This document shows positions 16,804 to 24,839 of a stretch of 40,284 bases of DNA, piece after piece. The notes beneath the pieces are model-generated. The model saw only the letters and a program-made list of their open reading frames with translations. It was not told the DNA's origin and searched no databases. A program made the position numbers and the translations under genes. Source of the stretch: Candidatus Vecturithrix granuli (GTDB taxonomy: Bacteria > Moduliflexota > Moduliflexia > Moduliflexales > Moduliflexaceae); contig DF820473.1 of NCBI GenBank assembly GCA_000739535.1, positions 33,039 through 73,322 of the forward strand, read 5' to 3'. Each line of letters opens with the position of its first letter. Positions within the stretch are counted from its first letter, which is position 1.

Positions 16804-17024
16804 AGTGATTATTCTCCTCTCTGTTCCCACTCCAATTGAACAATCTAAGTAATCTGCGGTCATTAATGAGTCCTCTGGACATTTTGTCCACGAAAAACAG
16901 GAAACACATCAAAAAAACCCGGACTCTTTGCGTCTTTTTGCGTAAATCGTCCGGCAGCCGGTAATCCCTGCAACGTCTGGCGTTTTTCTCAGGTTGTAAA
17001 AAAGCGTTTGTCGGTAAATTTTTC

Positions 17025-17053
17025 TTGCTTGAAATCCGTTGGTTCGAGATAAT
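17025..17053 (+). promoter_or_regulatory. sigma70-like promoter for the 17.1-21 kb accessory block
   Basis: TTGCTT (17025-17030), 17 bases, GATAAT (17048-17053), about 58 bases before the start at 17112. The -10 matches five of six consensus bases and the spacing is ideal; the -35 is weak. The rest of the 308-base gap from 16804 shows nothing else. Confidence 0.45.
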
Positions 17054-17111
17054 ACACGGCGCGTGATCAACATGTTGCAAGGAACAGAATCAGAAGTCTA
17101 GAGAGGGAAAT

Positions 17112-18008
17112 ATGCCAAACTACGAACACTGCTTACGACCGGTTTTTACAGAGAGAATCGTCCAACTGCTGCAATGCGGACGATCGGTGAATCTGATCGG
17201 GGCGGAAGGCACGGGTCGAGAACGTTTGTTAGACGATATTCGAACATGCGAGCTGCCAGAAACAACCATCATTTCGGTCAACCTCAAGAGTTACCAGGAA
17301 AACTACGATGGCTTGATGCGTGAAATCTGGGTGCAGACAGGCAAAACCGGAGAGCAAGCCCAAAATTTGAGCGCATTGATCGAACAGTGTGAACATCGGA
17401 ACGGGCAAATATTTCTCCTGCTCTATAATTTTGACGCTTTATTGGGCGATCCCCATATTGACTCAAGATATGATGTCGCCTTCTACGATGCGTTAAATGC
17501 CTGTAAAAACCGAGCGAATATCGCATTATTGTGCGTAACCGAACAACCCCATGATCAATCAATGGTCTTTGTGAATGGGAAAGCGCATAGTAATTCCTGG
17601 CTGGATTTGGAACGCAAAGCGATTCCGGCGTTGACGCATGAGGAGATCGTGCTTGAAGTGCAACGCCAGCCCTTGGCGCTCATGCGCTCCGACCAATCCG
17701 CGCTGATCAATGCGGTTCGGACGCATACGCAGCCCTATAAACTCCTTGAATATCTGCGCGACAAAATTTTGAATCGGGAAGACGGAACCCTGCCCTTTCA
17801 AAGCAGATTGAAAAAATGGATCAAACAGTTTGACAAAACCGAGAACGAGCGTCTGTTGAGCAAGAAAGGGATTTACAACGCGGCAAAGGAGATGACGGCC
17901 TGGGGCGAGTTGACCGGCGTCAATAAGCTCAAAACGCCCTTTTTGCTGCTCGGCAATCTTGGCAAAGCGATCGCTGAGATATTAGGGAAATACACCCGCA
18001 AAGAATAA
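17112..18008 (+). CDS. P-loop NTPase-like protein with degenerate Walker A
   Basis: The product is 298 residues. The fold resembles AAA/ORC-type ATPases: VNLIGAEGTGRERLLDDI (about 27-44) sits where Walker A should be, but the Lys and Ser/Thr are replaced by Arg and Glu. IFLLLYNFDALL (about 101-112) is a Walker-B-like strand, and NIALLCVTE a sensor-1-like strand. The C-terminal third is helical and basic. It probably cannot hydrolyse ATP normally and may be a regulatory or scaffolding subunit (inference). GAGAGGG precedes ATG-17112. The next gene starts 48 bases downstream, and an intact STAND-like NTPase lies further along the same strand, so the two could form a pair. No exact family recognised. 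Confidence 0.6.
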   Translation: MPNYEHCLRPVFTERIVQLLQCGRSVNLIGAEGTGRERLLDDIRTCELPETTIISVNLKSYQENYDGLMREIWVQTGKTGEQAQNLSALIEQCEHRNGQIFLLLYNFDALLGDPHIDSRYDVAFYDALNACKNRANIALLCVTEQPHDQSMVFVNGKAHSNSWLDLERKAIPALTHEEIVLEVQRQPLALMRSDQSALINAVRTHTQPYKLLEYLRDKILNREDGTLPFQSRLKKWIKQFDKTENERLLSKKGIYNAAKEMTAWGELTGVNKLKTPFLLLGNLGKAIAEILGKYTRKE

Positions 18009-18056
18009 TTTCCCGTTTTCAAACCAATAAAACAGATAAGGAAAAGGAACAAGGTT

Positions 18057-18359
18057 ATGAACACAGCTCAACAAAAAATTGATGCGCTGATTAAGGTGGG
18101 CGCAGAGAATTTACTTGAAAATACGCTCCGAAAACTTATCAAACTTCAAATCGCCCGGTATCAACACGCCATCAAGCAAATAACGCCGGACTTGAAAACG
18201 TTTGAGCGAGAGTTCAAGATGTCCTCAGACGAATGTTACCGGCGTTTCAATACCGGTGAACTTGGCGATAACAGCGATCTGTTCGAATGGGTGAGCTTGT
18301 ATGAGAATGTCTTGTTATATCAACAACGCATTCGGATGCTGGAAACGGTATTGGCATGA
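18057..18359 (+). CDS. small helical protein, likely antitoxin partner of the TumE-like toxin
   Basis: The product is 100 residues, all helical by composition: leucine- and lysine-rich N-terminal half, then FEREFKMSSDECYRRFNTGE, LGDNSDLFEWVSLYE and a final helix RIRMLETVLA. I recognise no named domain. The arrangement (small ORF whose stop overlaps the start of a TumE/DUF6516 gene by ATGA at 18356-18359) is that of an antitoxin-toxin operon. AAGGAAAAGGAAC before ATG-18057 supplies the ribosome binding site. No DNA-binding HTH is evident. Function as antitoxin is inferred from context. Confidence 0.6.
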   Translation: MNTAQQKIDALIKVGAENLLENTLRKLIKLQIARYQHAIKQITPDLKTFEREFKMSSDECYRRFNTGELGDNSDLFEWVSLYENVLLYQQRIRMLETVLA

Positions 18360-18757
18360 CCATCACAACATATTTGCAAGAACTTGATGAACTCATCAGC
18401 GCTGCCTCAGAAGTCGAGCAAGTTGAAGTCATCAGACGCTCGATTTGGGATACCGGCATGGAATGTATTGCTGTGTATCGCTACAAACTGCGAATGAGTG
18501 ATGGCAGTCCGCTTGAATTGACAGAGCGGCTTGTCGAAGCACAAGGCAGTGTTTCCATTACCAAGTATAGATATCACTGGCAGGATCAAAATGGCCGACT
18601 GATTAAACGCTGGGATAATGCGCCGCATCATCGTCAAATCGAAACCTTTCCACATCACGTGCACGATGGTTCTGAGACAAACGTACTCAGTCATGAACAT
18701 ATAAGCGGATTGGACACGCTGAACCGGGTTATTGCCCAAATTTCCAACGAGGAATAA
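18356..18757 (+). CDS. TumE-like toxin (DUF6516 family)
   Basis: The product is 133 residues. The core pattern RYKLRMSDGSPLELTERLVE, then ITKYRYHWQDQNGRLIKRWD, NAPHHRQIETFPHHVHDG and a C-terminal L-x-x-V-I-x-x-I helix matches the DUF6516/TumE family. There a Tyr-x-Tyr-His/Tyr-x-x-x-x-x-G strand, RWDNAPHH and FPHHxH motifs are conserved. TumE has been described as the toxin of a type II toxin-antitoxin pair; an RNase role fits the histidine-rich motif but is not proven here. It overlaps the upstream 100-residue gene by 4 bases (translational coupling). A 69-bp palindromic stretch separates it from the membrane NTPase gene. Confidence 0.72.
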   Translation: MTITTYLQELDELISAASEVEQVEVIRRSIWDTGMECIAVYRYKLRMSDGSPLELTERLVEAQGSVSITKYRYHWQDQNGRLIKRWDNAPHHRQIETFPHHVHDGSETNVLSHEHISGLDTLNRVIAQISNEE

Positions 18758-18780
18758 CAAAAACTCTGTATCAGGATAAG

Positions 18781-18849
18781 ACCTGAGAACAGGATGGTGA
18801 AAACGCCCAAAATTATTTATCAGCCGTTTCCGCTATCCTGTTCTCAGGT
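18781..18849. repeat. 69-bp inverted repeat between the toxin and NTPase genes
   Basis: ACCTGAGAACAGGAT (18781-18795) is perfectly complementary to 18835-18849, leaving 39 bases between. The inner part is partly complementary too (GTGAAAACG / CGTTTCC). It ends 15 bases before the NTPase start. No T-tract follows, so it is more likely a small mobile palindrome, an operator or an mRNA processing site than a terminator. Confidence 0.6.
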
Positions 18850-18864
18850 GAAATCCGTGTTGTT

Positions 18865-20697
18865 ATGTCCCGTTTCACAATGACTACCGTACCGAAAAAC
18901 GGCTTAGACTTTTTGCGATGGCTGATCTTTGAGCCGCTACTGCTGCAACGATTTGAGGAGAGACTCTCAAAAGAACAACAGCTATGGTGGTTTTTGTGGG
19001 CATACTCCTGGGTTGCGCTCTTCTCATGCTTGCTTTGGATGGCATGGTTGCTGACGATTGTTCTGCTATATGCGCCGTCGTTGCAATCGTCCTCTGATCT
19101 TTTGTCGCACTTTCTGCTACTCCTGCAGGAAGCGTTCTTCAGGCTCGTCGTCGGGCTCGACCTTGGGATCATCGTCGTCGGGCTCAGTGTCGGGCTCTTC
19201 TTCGGACTCGACTTCGGGCTCGTCCTCGGGCTCATCTTCGGGCTCGCAGGCGGGCTCATCTTCGGGCTCGTCGGCCGCGGGGCCGGACTCGGGCTCGGCG
19301 GCGGGATCATCTTCAGTCTTGTCCTCGGGCTCGGCAGCAGGCTCAGCGTCGGGCTCGGTTCTGTAGCTGCATTTTCTGTCGGTTACTTTCGACTCATTTT
19401 TTATCCGTTCCATCTTTTCACAAGTGTTTTAAACGTGTCGTTTGACCACAATCCCTACCGGAAGGACGGCGTCATCTGGCTGCCGCTCTGGCTTGCGGAT
19501 CGTGAACTGTTACAATTGGCAGAACAGCAGCCCGAACTTGCCCTTGAATTTGCCGAATTTCTTTTAGAATACCGTCCTTTGCAAGTAAAATTGGCCGCTC
19601 GCCTTGTCCATGCCGCTGCCGCTGGAACATGGCTGCAACAGGCATTCGCTTTAGACGCCGACGTGTTTGTTTCGCCTGTTATCTCGGAAGAACAGAGAAA
19701 ATTTCAGCCTTCGGCAGCATGGGGAACGCAACTCGAGCAACTCCGCACCCAACTGATCACCAGTCAAACCCATACCCAAATCGGTCTTAAAAAAGATGCT
19801 TTTGAACAATTTTTCAAACTTTTAAAAGAATTCCGTTCCCTGACGCTGCGCGAATCGCGTAAGTGGAATTATTTGTATCTGGAAGCGATTGATAAATGGA
19901 TTGAGTCAGCAACCGAAGAACTTGCCAAGCTTACCCAAAAAGCCGAACTGCTGAAGCCGATAGCCTCGAATTTCTACCGCGCTGGCGAAGCGCTGCGGCC
20001 GGAAACGGATAAACCGGTGTTTGTGGGGCGGGATGATCTGAAAGACACGCTTTCTTTTGAAATTTTGACGGCGCGTTCCATGCCGATGTTTCTGATTGAA
20101 GGACAGCAGCGGGTCGGTAAAACCAGTCTGCTCAACTTTTTGCCGGATTTGTTAGGTCTGCGCTTTAAAATCGTGTATCTTGATTTGCAAGGGTTAGCGG
20201 AGCGATCTCTAAGCGGATGGCTGCAATCGCTGCGAAAAGCGATTGAGAAATATATGCCAGGCACTTCAGAAAGCGCCGGACTCATTGCCCATGACAATTG
20301 GCTGCAAGCGTGGGAAGAATTCAAGACCTATCTGGAGCAGATCAGCAACGGCAAAGAGTATAAGTTAATCCTGGCTTTTGACGAATATGAAATCCTGCAC
20401 GATGACATTTTTCAGCAAGACCCCACACAGGCGAGGCAGTTGTTGGGGGCCATGCGCAGCTTTTCACAGCACCAGAATCAGGTAGTCTTTTTGTGGGTTG
20501 GGGCGCATTTTTTCTCCGAATTGCAAAATCCCAATTGGAATGAATTCTTCGTGCAGGTCAAACATCTGCGCGTGGATTATCTCAAGCGTGAGGATACGCT
20601 CAAACTCGTGCAGTGCCCGACGCCGGATTTCAATTTGATTTATCCTGATGATCGGCGAATCGCATCTTTGACCTCACGCAAGGCCATCCAGCGTTGA
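18865..20697 (+). CDS. membrane-anchored STAND-like P-loop NTPase, main part (frameshifted 3' end)
   Basis: This frame encodes 610 residues. A membrane helix at about 44-68 is followed by a long Gly/Leu/Phe-rich hydrophobic stretch (about 95-190, many GL-x-x-GL repeats) likely to form more membrane helices. A helical linker (about 210-385) follows. The NTPase domain starts at FVGRDDL (about 391), with Walker A EGQQRVGKTSLL (intact), a LDLQGL strand, Walker B LILAFDEYE and sensor-like VVFLWVGAHFF. This resembles STAND/AAA_16-type regulatory ATPases of prokaryotic conflict or signalling systems. Near 20654 one base is missing, so the frame ends with unrelated residues; the correct continuation is the next entry. 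The start codon lacks a good ribosome binding site, so the N-terminus is uncertain. Confidence 0.7.
   Translation: MSRFTMTTVPKNGLDFLRWLIFEPLLLQRFEERLSKEQQLWWFLWAYSWVALFSCLLWMAWLLTIVLLYAPSLQSSSDLLSHFLLLLQEAFFRLVVGLDLGIIVVGLSVGLFFGLDFGLVLGLIFGLAGGLIFGLVGRGAGLGLGGGIIFSLVLGLGSRLSVGLGSVAAFSVGYFRLIFYPFHLFTSVLNVSFDHNPYRKDGVIWLPLWLADRELLQLAEQQPELALEFAEFLLEYRPLQVKLAARLVHAAAAGTWLQQAFALDADVFVSPVISEEQRKFQPSAAWGTQLEQLRTQLITSQTHTQIGLKKDAFEQFFKLLKEFRSLTLRESRKWNYLYLEAIDKWIESATEELAKLTQKAELLKPIASNFYRAGEALRPETDKPVFVGRDDLKDTLSFEILTARSMPMFLIEGQQRVGKTSLLNFLPDLLGLRFKIVYLDLQGLAERSLSGWLQSLRKAIEKYMPGTSESAGLIAHDNWLQAWEEFKTYLEQISNGKEYKLILAFDEYEILHDDIFQQDPTQARQLLGAMRSFSQHQNQVVFLWVGAHFFSELQNPNWNEFFVQVKHLRVDYLKREDTLKLVQCPTPDFNLIYPDDRRIASLTSRKAIQR
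19135..19360. repeat. degenerate tandem repeat (unit about TCGGGCTC) inside the NTPase gene
   Basis: The coding stretch for the Gly-rich membrane region is built from imperfect repeats of TCGGGCTC / TCTTCGGGCTCG. Because of the repeat, all of the overlapping frames stay open: one gives Gly-Ser-rich and the minus strand gives Glu-Pro-Asp-rich sequence. Only the Gly-Leu frame joins the flanking real protein. Such arrays can slip and change the number of membrane repeats. Confidence 0.7.
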
Positions 20698-21020
20698 TTC
20701 AGCAAATCTGTTCCGAAATGGTCAACCTCGCCAACCGCGAAGGCAAAAGACAGATGACCCATGACGATCTGAATTGGGTTTTAGATCAAAAAATTGTTGA
20801 CCGTGAAAACCTCACGATCCAGATTTTCTGGCAACAGTTCTGCGCTGACAGAGACAAAGCCACGGTCAAACAGATTTTAGCGGGACAAACGCCGACCGAC
20901 AATATCAGCCGCTACCACTTAGAACAGCATGGTTACATTGTCAAAGACAACAACGCCTGGAAAATTCGCGTGCCCCTGTTTGACGCCTGGCTGGGGAAGT
21001 ATATCGAAACATTCGAATAA
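20694..21020 (+). CDS. 3' part of the frameshifted STAND-like NTPase (winged-helix end)
   Basis: This frame is open well upstream of ATG-20694 and reads ANRIFDLTQGHPALIQQIC into ICSEMVNLANREGKRQM, a natural continuation of the NTPase (a GHPxLIQQ helix is typical after the P-loop domain in this type). It then runs through a winged-helix-like end: LEQHGYIVKDNNAWKIRVPL followed by FDAWLGKYI. Adding one G in the GG at 20654-20655 restores a single protein of about 718 residues. Whether the break is natural or an assembly error cannot be told. Without the fix, a separate 108-residue product from this ATG is unlikely to be meaningful. Confidence 0.7.
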   Translation: MIQQICSEMVNLANREGKRQMTHDDLNWVLDQKIVDRENLTIQIFWQQFCADRDKATVKQILAGQTPTDNISRYHLEQHGYIVKDNNAWKIRVPLFDAWLGKYIETFE

Positions 21021-21099
21021 GCTATAGATAAAAAAACATACGCCGACTGTCTGCTCAGGCAGGCTGAAACGGTAACATGGAGTCTAAATTTCGTGAAAA

Positions 21100-22683
21100 A
21101 TGGTTATGGTAAAATGGTTACGACCTCAGGAACAGATTACTGATATTGAGACTCGCACAGGGCTTGCCATGCTGCTTGGCGACGGCGTTTGTTCCCAGGT
21201 CATGAATGTGCTGACCGGCGGGGCGTTTTTAATTGCTTTTGCGCTGCACCTGGGAGCGTCAAATGTGGTGATCGGATTATTGGCAGCGATGGGGCCGATG
21301 GCGCAAATACTCCAAATCGCGTCGATCTTTCTGATTGAGCGTACCGGTTTGCGTAAAGCCGCGGTCGTGCTGAGCACTTTCGGCAGCCGTCTGTTTTGGC
21401 CTCTAATTGCTGCGATTCCCTGGCTTGCGCCGCAACCCTGGCGAATTGCGATATTTTTAGGTTGTTTACTGTTGTTTTTCAGTGTGGGGTCAATCTCGAA
21501 TCTGGCCTTTAATTCCTGGATGCAGGATTTTGTGCCAGCCGAGATTCGCGGCGATTATTTCGGAAAACGCTCTGCGATTGCAACGGCTGCCGGCGTCCTC
21601 GTGAGCTTGCTGGCTGCCGTCGGTGTGGATTTTTTCAGCACACGTTTTCCGGAAATCGGTATTTACAGCGCATTTTTCCTGATCGGTGCCGCGGTCGGAT
21701 TTCTCGGCGTGTATTTTCTGTCCAGAATTCCTGAGCCGCAAATGGTGAAAACTCAACCGCGCGGGCTGTTTATGATCCTGACAGAACCTTTTCAGGATGC
21801 GAATTTTCGTCAACTGCTGATCTTTCTCGGCTGGTGGAATTGCGTCTATTATCTGGCAACGCCGTTTTTTACAGTATATATGCTCAGACGTATCGGTCTG
21901 AGTATGACAATCGTGCTGGGGTTATCCGTGTTGAGCCAGATTGCAAATGTGCTGTTTTATCAACTCTGGGGACGTCTGGCCGACCGTTTCAGCAATAAAT
22001 CCGTGCTGGCCGTGACGACGCCGCTGTTTATCCTCAGTATTTTTCTGTTTCCTTTAACGACCATGCCGGAAAAGTATGTGATGACAATGCCGTTTTTGAT
22101 TCTGATTCACGTGCTTTCCGGAATCGCTTCGGCCGGGGTGTTGCTCTGCACCGGGAATATTGCCTTAAAACTCGCGCCGCATGGCAAGGCCACCTCATAT
22201 TTAGCGGCCAGTGCCCTGATGTCTGGGATAGCGGCTGCGATTGCCCCGATTCTCGGCGGCCTGGCGGCTGATTGGTATGCGCAGCGCGAATTGAGTTTGA
22301 CGCTCAGATGGCTGTCTCAACCCGCAGAACGTGTGGTGGATATGCTGGCAATGGACTTGCGCGGTCTGGATTTTTTGTTTATGATTGCAGTTATCTTTGG
22401 CGTTTACACCTTACACCGCTTATCGCTAGTGCAGGAAATTGGCGAGGCTGAGGAAGAAATCGTGCTCACGGAATTTTACGGCATCGTACGCAGAGCCTTC
22501 CGGCACGTTTCAAACGTCGCCGGCGTGCGCTATTTGTTTGATTTCCCCTATAGCCGGCTTATTGAAGTGTTTTCCGAAGAAAATCTGCCACCCCGTGAGG
22601 GCGATGAAGACCACTCTGCTTCTCCGGGTCTGCTGGATATTCCCTCGATTAAGAAAAAACTCGGCTTACACAAAGGCCGGTAA
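21100..22683 (+). CDS. major facilitator superfamily transporter
   Basis: The product is 527 residues with about 12 hydrophobic helices and an MFS-like loop between helices (FYQLWGRLADRFSNKSVL, the D-R-x-x-x-K type motif). The N-terminal half includes VVIGLLAAMGPMAQIL. A charged cytoplasmic C-terminal tail of roughly 90 residues (from LVQEIGEAEEEIVL) is longer than usual. Substrate unknown; no drug-efflux or sugar signature stands out. ATG-21100 and ATG-21106 are both possible starts, and no strong ribosome binding site is present. It follows the NTPase gene by 79 bases in the same direction, so it could be the last gene of that block, or independent. Copy 2 of the 110-bp element follows. Confidence 0.85.
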   Translation: MVMVKWLRPQEQITDIETRTGLAMLLGDGVCSQVMNVLTGGAFLIAFALHLGASNVVIGLLAAMGPMAQILQIASIFLIERTGLRKAAVVLSTFGSRLFWPLIAAIPWLAPQPWRIAIFLGCLLLFFSVGSISNLAFNSWMQDFVPAEIRGDYFGKRSAIATAAGVLVSLLAAVGVDFFSTRFPEIGIYSAFFLIGAAVGFLGVYFLSRIPEPQMVKTQPRGLFMILTEPFQDANFRQLLIFLGWWNCVYYLATPFFTVYMLRRIGLSMTIVLGLSVLSQIANVLFYQLWGRLADRFSNKSVLAVTTPLFILSIFLFPLTTMPEKYVMTMPFLILIHVLSGIASAGVLLCTGNIALKLAPHGKATSYLAASALMSGIAAAIAPILGGLAADWYAQRELSLTLRWLSQPAERVVDMLAMDLRGLDFLFMIAVIFGVYTLHRLSLVQEIGEAEEEIVLTEFYGIVRRAFRHVSNVAGVRYLFDFPYSRLIEVFSEENLPPREGDEDHSASPGLLDIPSIKKKLGLHKGR

Positions 22684-22710
22684 ATACGCTCACAGTCTGA
22701 TAAGGATGAG

Positions 22711-22820
22711 TAGTGGTTAAATGGTACGTGATGCTCGCTCGTTAAGCGAAGTCGAAACGAGCCGCTCATCATTCCCTTCGACTTCGCTCAGGGAACGCAT
22801 CACCTACTATTTAACCACTA
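22711..22820. mobile_element. 110-bp MITE-like palindromic element, copy 2
   Basis: It runs from TAGTGGTTAAAT to the complementary ATTTAACCACTA with the same two internal hairpins as copy 1 (CTCGTTAAGCG...AACGAG and TTCCC...GGGAA). It sits between the convergent ends of the MFS gene and engB. The flanking GG/CC pair is not conserved here and no target duplication is obvious. Confidence 0.75.
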
Positions 22821-22853
22821 TCGAATTTAGGCTATAGAAGGGCCGAGCAACGT

Positions 22854-23468
22854 TCATTCTGACTTCACATCATGATTTGGGGGCAGAGTGATCTGGGCTA
22901 TCGCTTGCCACACAGTTTTCACTCCCTCTGCCGTCAGGGCAGAAAAGGTCAGGAATGATTCTGTGGCCTGGACGTTCAGCGTGTCTCCAATAAGATTCAG
23001 TTGCTTTTGTCGTTTCGTTTTCGGAATCTTATCAATTTTCGTTGCGACAATAATTGTTGGAATCTGGTATGATAATAACCATTCGCGCATCAGCACATCG
23101 TGTTGCGTGGGTTTATGGCGAGCGTCAACAATAAGGACGACGCCTTTCAAGTGCTGGCTTTGGGTAAGATAGGACTCGATCATGGGTTTCCATTGCTTTC
23201 TGACGGATTCCGGAACTTTCGCATAGCCATATCCGGGCAGATCGACAAAACAGAGCTTTTCATCAATATGAAAAAAATTGATCTGTTGGGTTCGTCCGGG
23301 GGTATTGCTGATACGGGCAAGATTCTTTTTGTTCACCAGAGTGTTGAGCAATGAGGATTTCCCGACATTTGATCTACCAATAAAAGCTATTTCCGGCAAG
23401 TTATGCTGTGGATATTGTTCGGGCTTAACAGCACTTTTGATGAAATGAACGTTTTGAAATTTTTTCAT
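22854..23468 (-). CDS. engB: ribosome biogenesis GTPase EngB/YsxC
   Basis: The 204-residue length matches EngB. All GTPase motifs are present: G1 GRSNVGKSS (31-39), G2 region NTPGRTQQINFF, G3 DLPGYGYAKV, G4 ATKIDKIPK and G5 FSALT. The protein acts in assembly of the large ribosomal subunit in the cytoplasm. GGAG lies a few bases before ATG-23468. The gene follows clpX on the same strand but is separated by a strong terminator hairpin, so it is read by read-through or from its own promoter. Confidence 0.95.
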   Translation of the reverse strand: MKKFQNVHFIKSAVKPEQYPQHNLPEIAFIGRSNVGKSSLLNTLVNKKNLARISNTPGRTQQINFFHIDEKLCFVDLPGYGYAKVPESVRKQWKPMIESYLTQSQHLKGVVLIVDARHKPTQHDVLMREWLLSYQIPTIIVATKIDKIPKTKRQKQLNLIGDTLNVQATESFLTFSALTAEGVKTVWQAIAQITLPPNHDVKSE

Positions 23469-23474
23469 CAGTCT

Positions 23475-23516
23475 CCAAAAACAAAGATGCCATCTTTATT
23501 CAGAAAAGATGGCATC
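23475..23516 (-). terminator. Rho-independent terminator after clpX
   Basis: GATGCCATCTTT (23486-23497) pairs perfectly with AAAGATGGCATC (23505-23516), a 12-base stem with a 7-base loop. On the minus strand it is followed by TTTGTTTTT (complement of 23475-23485). It ends the tig-clpP-clpX unit 24 bases after the clpX stop. Confidence 0.9.
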
Positions 23517-23539
23517 CACGCAAGGTCTTACGTCAACTG

Positions 23540-24772
23540 TCAACTGGCTTTTTCGTAAAGCAGAATAGGTTCGGCGTCGTGCAAAATAACCTCTTCGCTC
23601 ACAATACACTCTCGAATCGTTGATAATGAGGGAATTTCAAACATCAGTTCGAGCATAATCTTTTCCAAGACCGACCGCAGCCCTCGCGCTCCCATCTCGA
23701 GATCCAGAGCTTTGCGGGCAATGGCGCGGAGAGCGTCATCTTTGAAATAGAGTTTGACGTGATCAAAATCGAATAATTTCTGATATTGGCGAATGAGGGC
23801 GTTTTTCGGCTCTTTGAGAATTTTGATCAAGGCGGTTTCATCCAGTTCATCAAGTGTGGCAATTACCGGAATTCGCCCGACAAATTCGGGGATAAACCCG
23901 TATTTCAGTAAATCAACTGGTTGGATTTGCCGTAACAGGTCGCCGATACGTCGTTCTCCCGTCCGTTCTATAGCAGAATTAAATCCGATAAGATGTTTTC
24001 CGGTACGTTGCGAGACAATTTTTTCCAGTCCATTAAATGCGCCGCCGCAAATAAAGAGGATATTGGTGGTATCTACCTGCACATATTCCTGATGAGGGTG
24101 TTTGCGTCCGCCCTGCGGAGGAACGCTGGCAATCGTGCCTTCCAGAATTTTCAGTAAGGCTTGTTGAACGCCTTCCCCTGAGACATCTCGTGTAATGGAA
24201 GGGCTATCGCTCTTGCGCGTAATTTTATCCACTTCGTCAATATAAACGATCCCATGTTCTGCGCGTTCCACATCAAAATCCGCGGCTTGCAAAAGCCGAA
24301 GGATGATATTTTCAACATCCTCGCCGACATACCCTGCTTCTGTCAGCGTGGTGCAATCAACGATAGTAAAAGGCACATCCAGGATCCGCGCCAGGGTTTG
24401 CGCCAAATAGGTTTTGCCTGTTCCGGTAGGCCCAACTAACAGGACGTTGCTCTTTTGCAGTTCGACGTCTCCCAATTCAGCTTCAGATTCAATGCGCTTA
24501 TAATGATTGTACACCGCAACGGAAAGCACACGTTTGGCATACTCCTGCCCAATCACATATTCATCGAGAATCGAGTGGATTTCTTTGGGTTTGAGCAGTT
24601 TTTGGGAGACCTGACTTGATTGTTCATCCCAATCTTCCAGAATGATTTCATTACACAATTGCACACATTCATCGCAGATATATACCGATGGGCCTGCAAT
24701 CAATTTCCGGACAGCATCTTGACTCTTTCCACAAAACGAACACTTCAATCCATGATCTTTCTTCTCAGCCAT
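23540..24772 (-). CDS. clpX: ATP-dependent Clp protease ATP-binding subunit ClpX
   Basis: The product is 410 residues. The N-terminal zinc-binding domain has Cys11, Cys14, Cys33 and Cys36 ([11 protein letters not shown]...CDECVQLC). The AAA+ domain has Walker A GPTGTGKT (114-121), Walker [11 protein letters not shown], and [20 protein letters not shown], the typical ClpX loop. The C-terminal domain ([19 protein letters not shown]) carries sensor 2. ClpX unfolds substrates and feeds them to ClpP, whose gene lies 67 bases upstream on the same strand. It ends in a strong terminator. Confidence 0.97.
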   Translation of the reverse strand: MAEKKDHGLKCSFCGKSQDAVRKLIAGPSVYICDECVQLCNEIILEDWDEQSSQVSQKLLKPKEIHSILDEYVIGQEYAKRVLSVAVYNHYKRIESEAELGDVELQKSNVLLVGPTGTGKTYLAQTLARILDVPFTIVDCTTLTEAGYVGEDVENIILRLLQAADFDVERAEHGIVYIDEVDKITRKSDSPSITRDVSGEGVQQALLKILEGTIASVPPQGGRKHPHQEYVQVDTTNILFICGGAFNGLEKIVSQRTGKHLIGFNSAIERTGERRIGDLLRQIQPVDLLKYGFIPEFVGRIPVIATLDELDETALIKILKEPKNALIRQYQKLFDFDHVKLYFKDDALRAIARKALDLEMGARGLRSVLEKIMLELMFEIPSLSTIRECIVSEEVILHDAEPILLYEKAS

Positions 24773-24839
24773 AATCCTTGTTCCTACACTCTTTTCAACT
24801 TCTCATACCAGAAAGTCACTTGTTCAACCCACACGACGA

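Noticed and set aside
19058-19413. Gly-Ser-rich (+) and Glu-Pro-Asp-rich (-) long open frames
   Set aside because: They are by-products of the TCGGGCTC repeat. Only the Gly-Leu frame is continuous with the NTPase protein on both sides.
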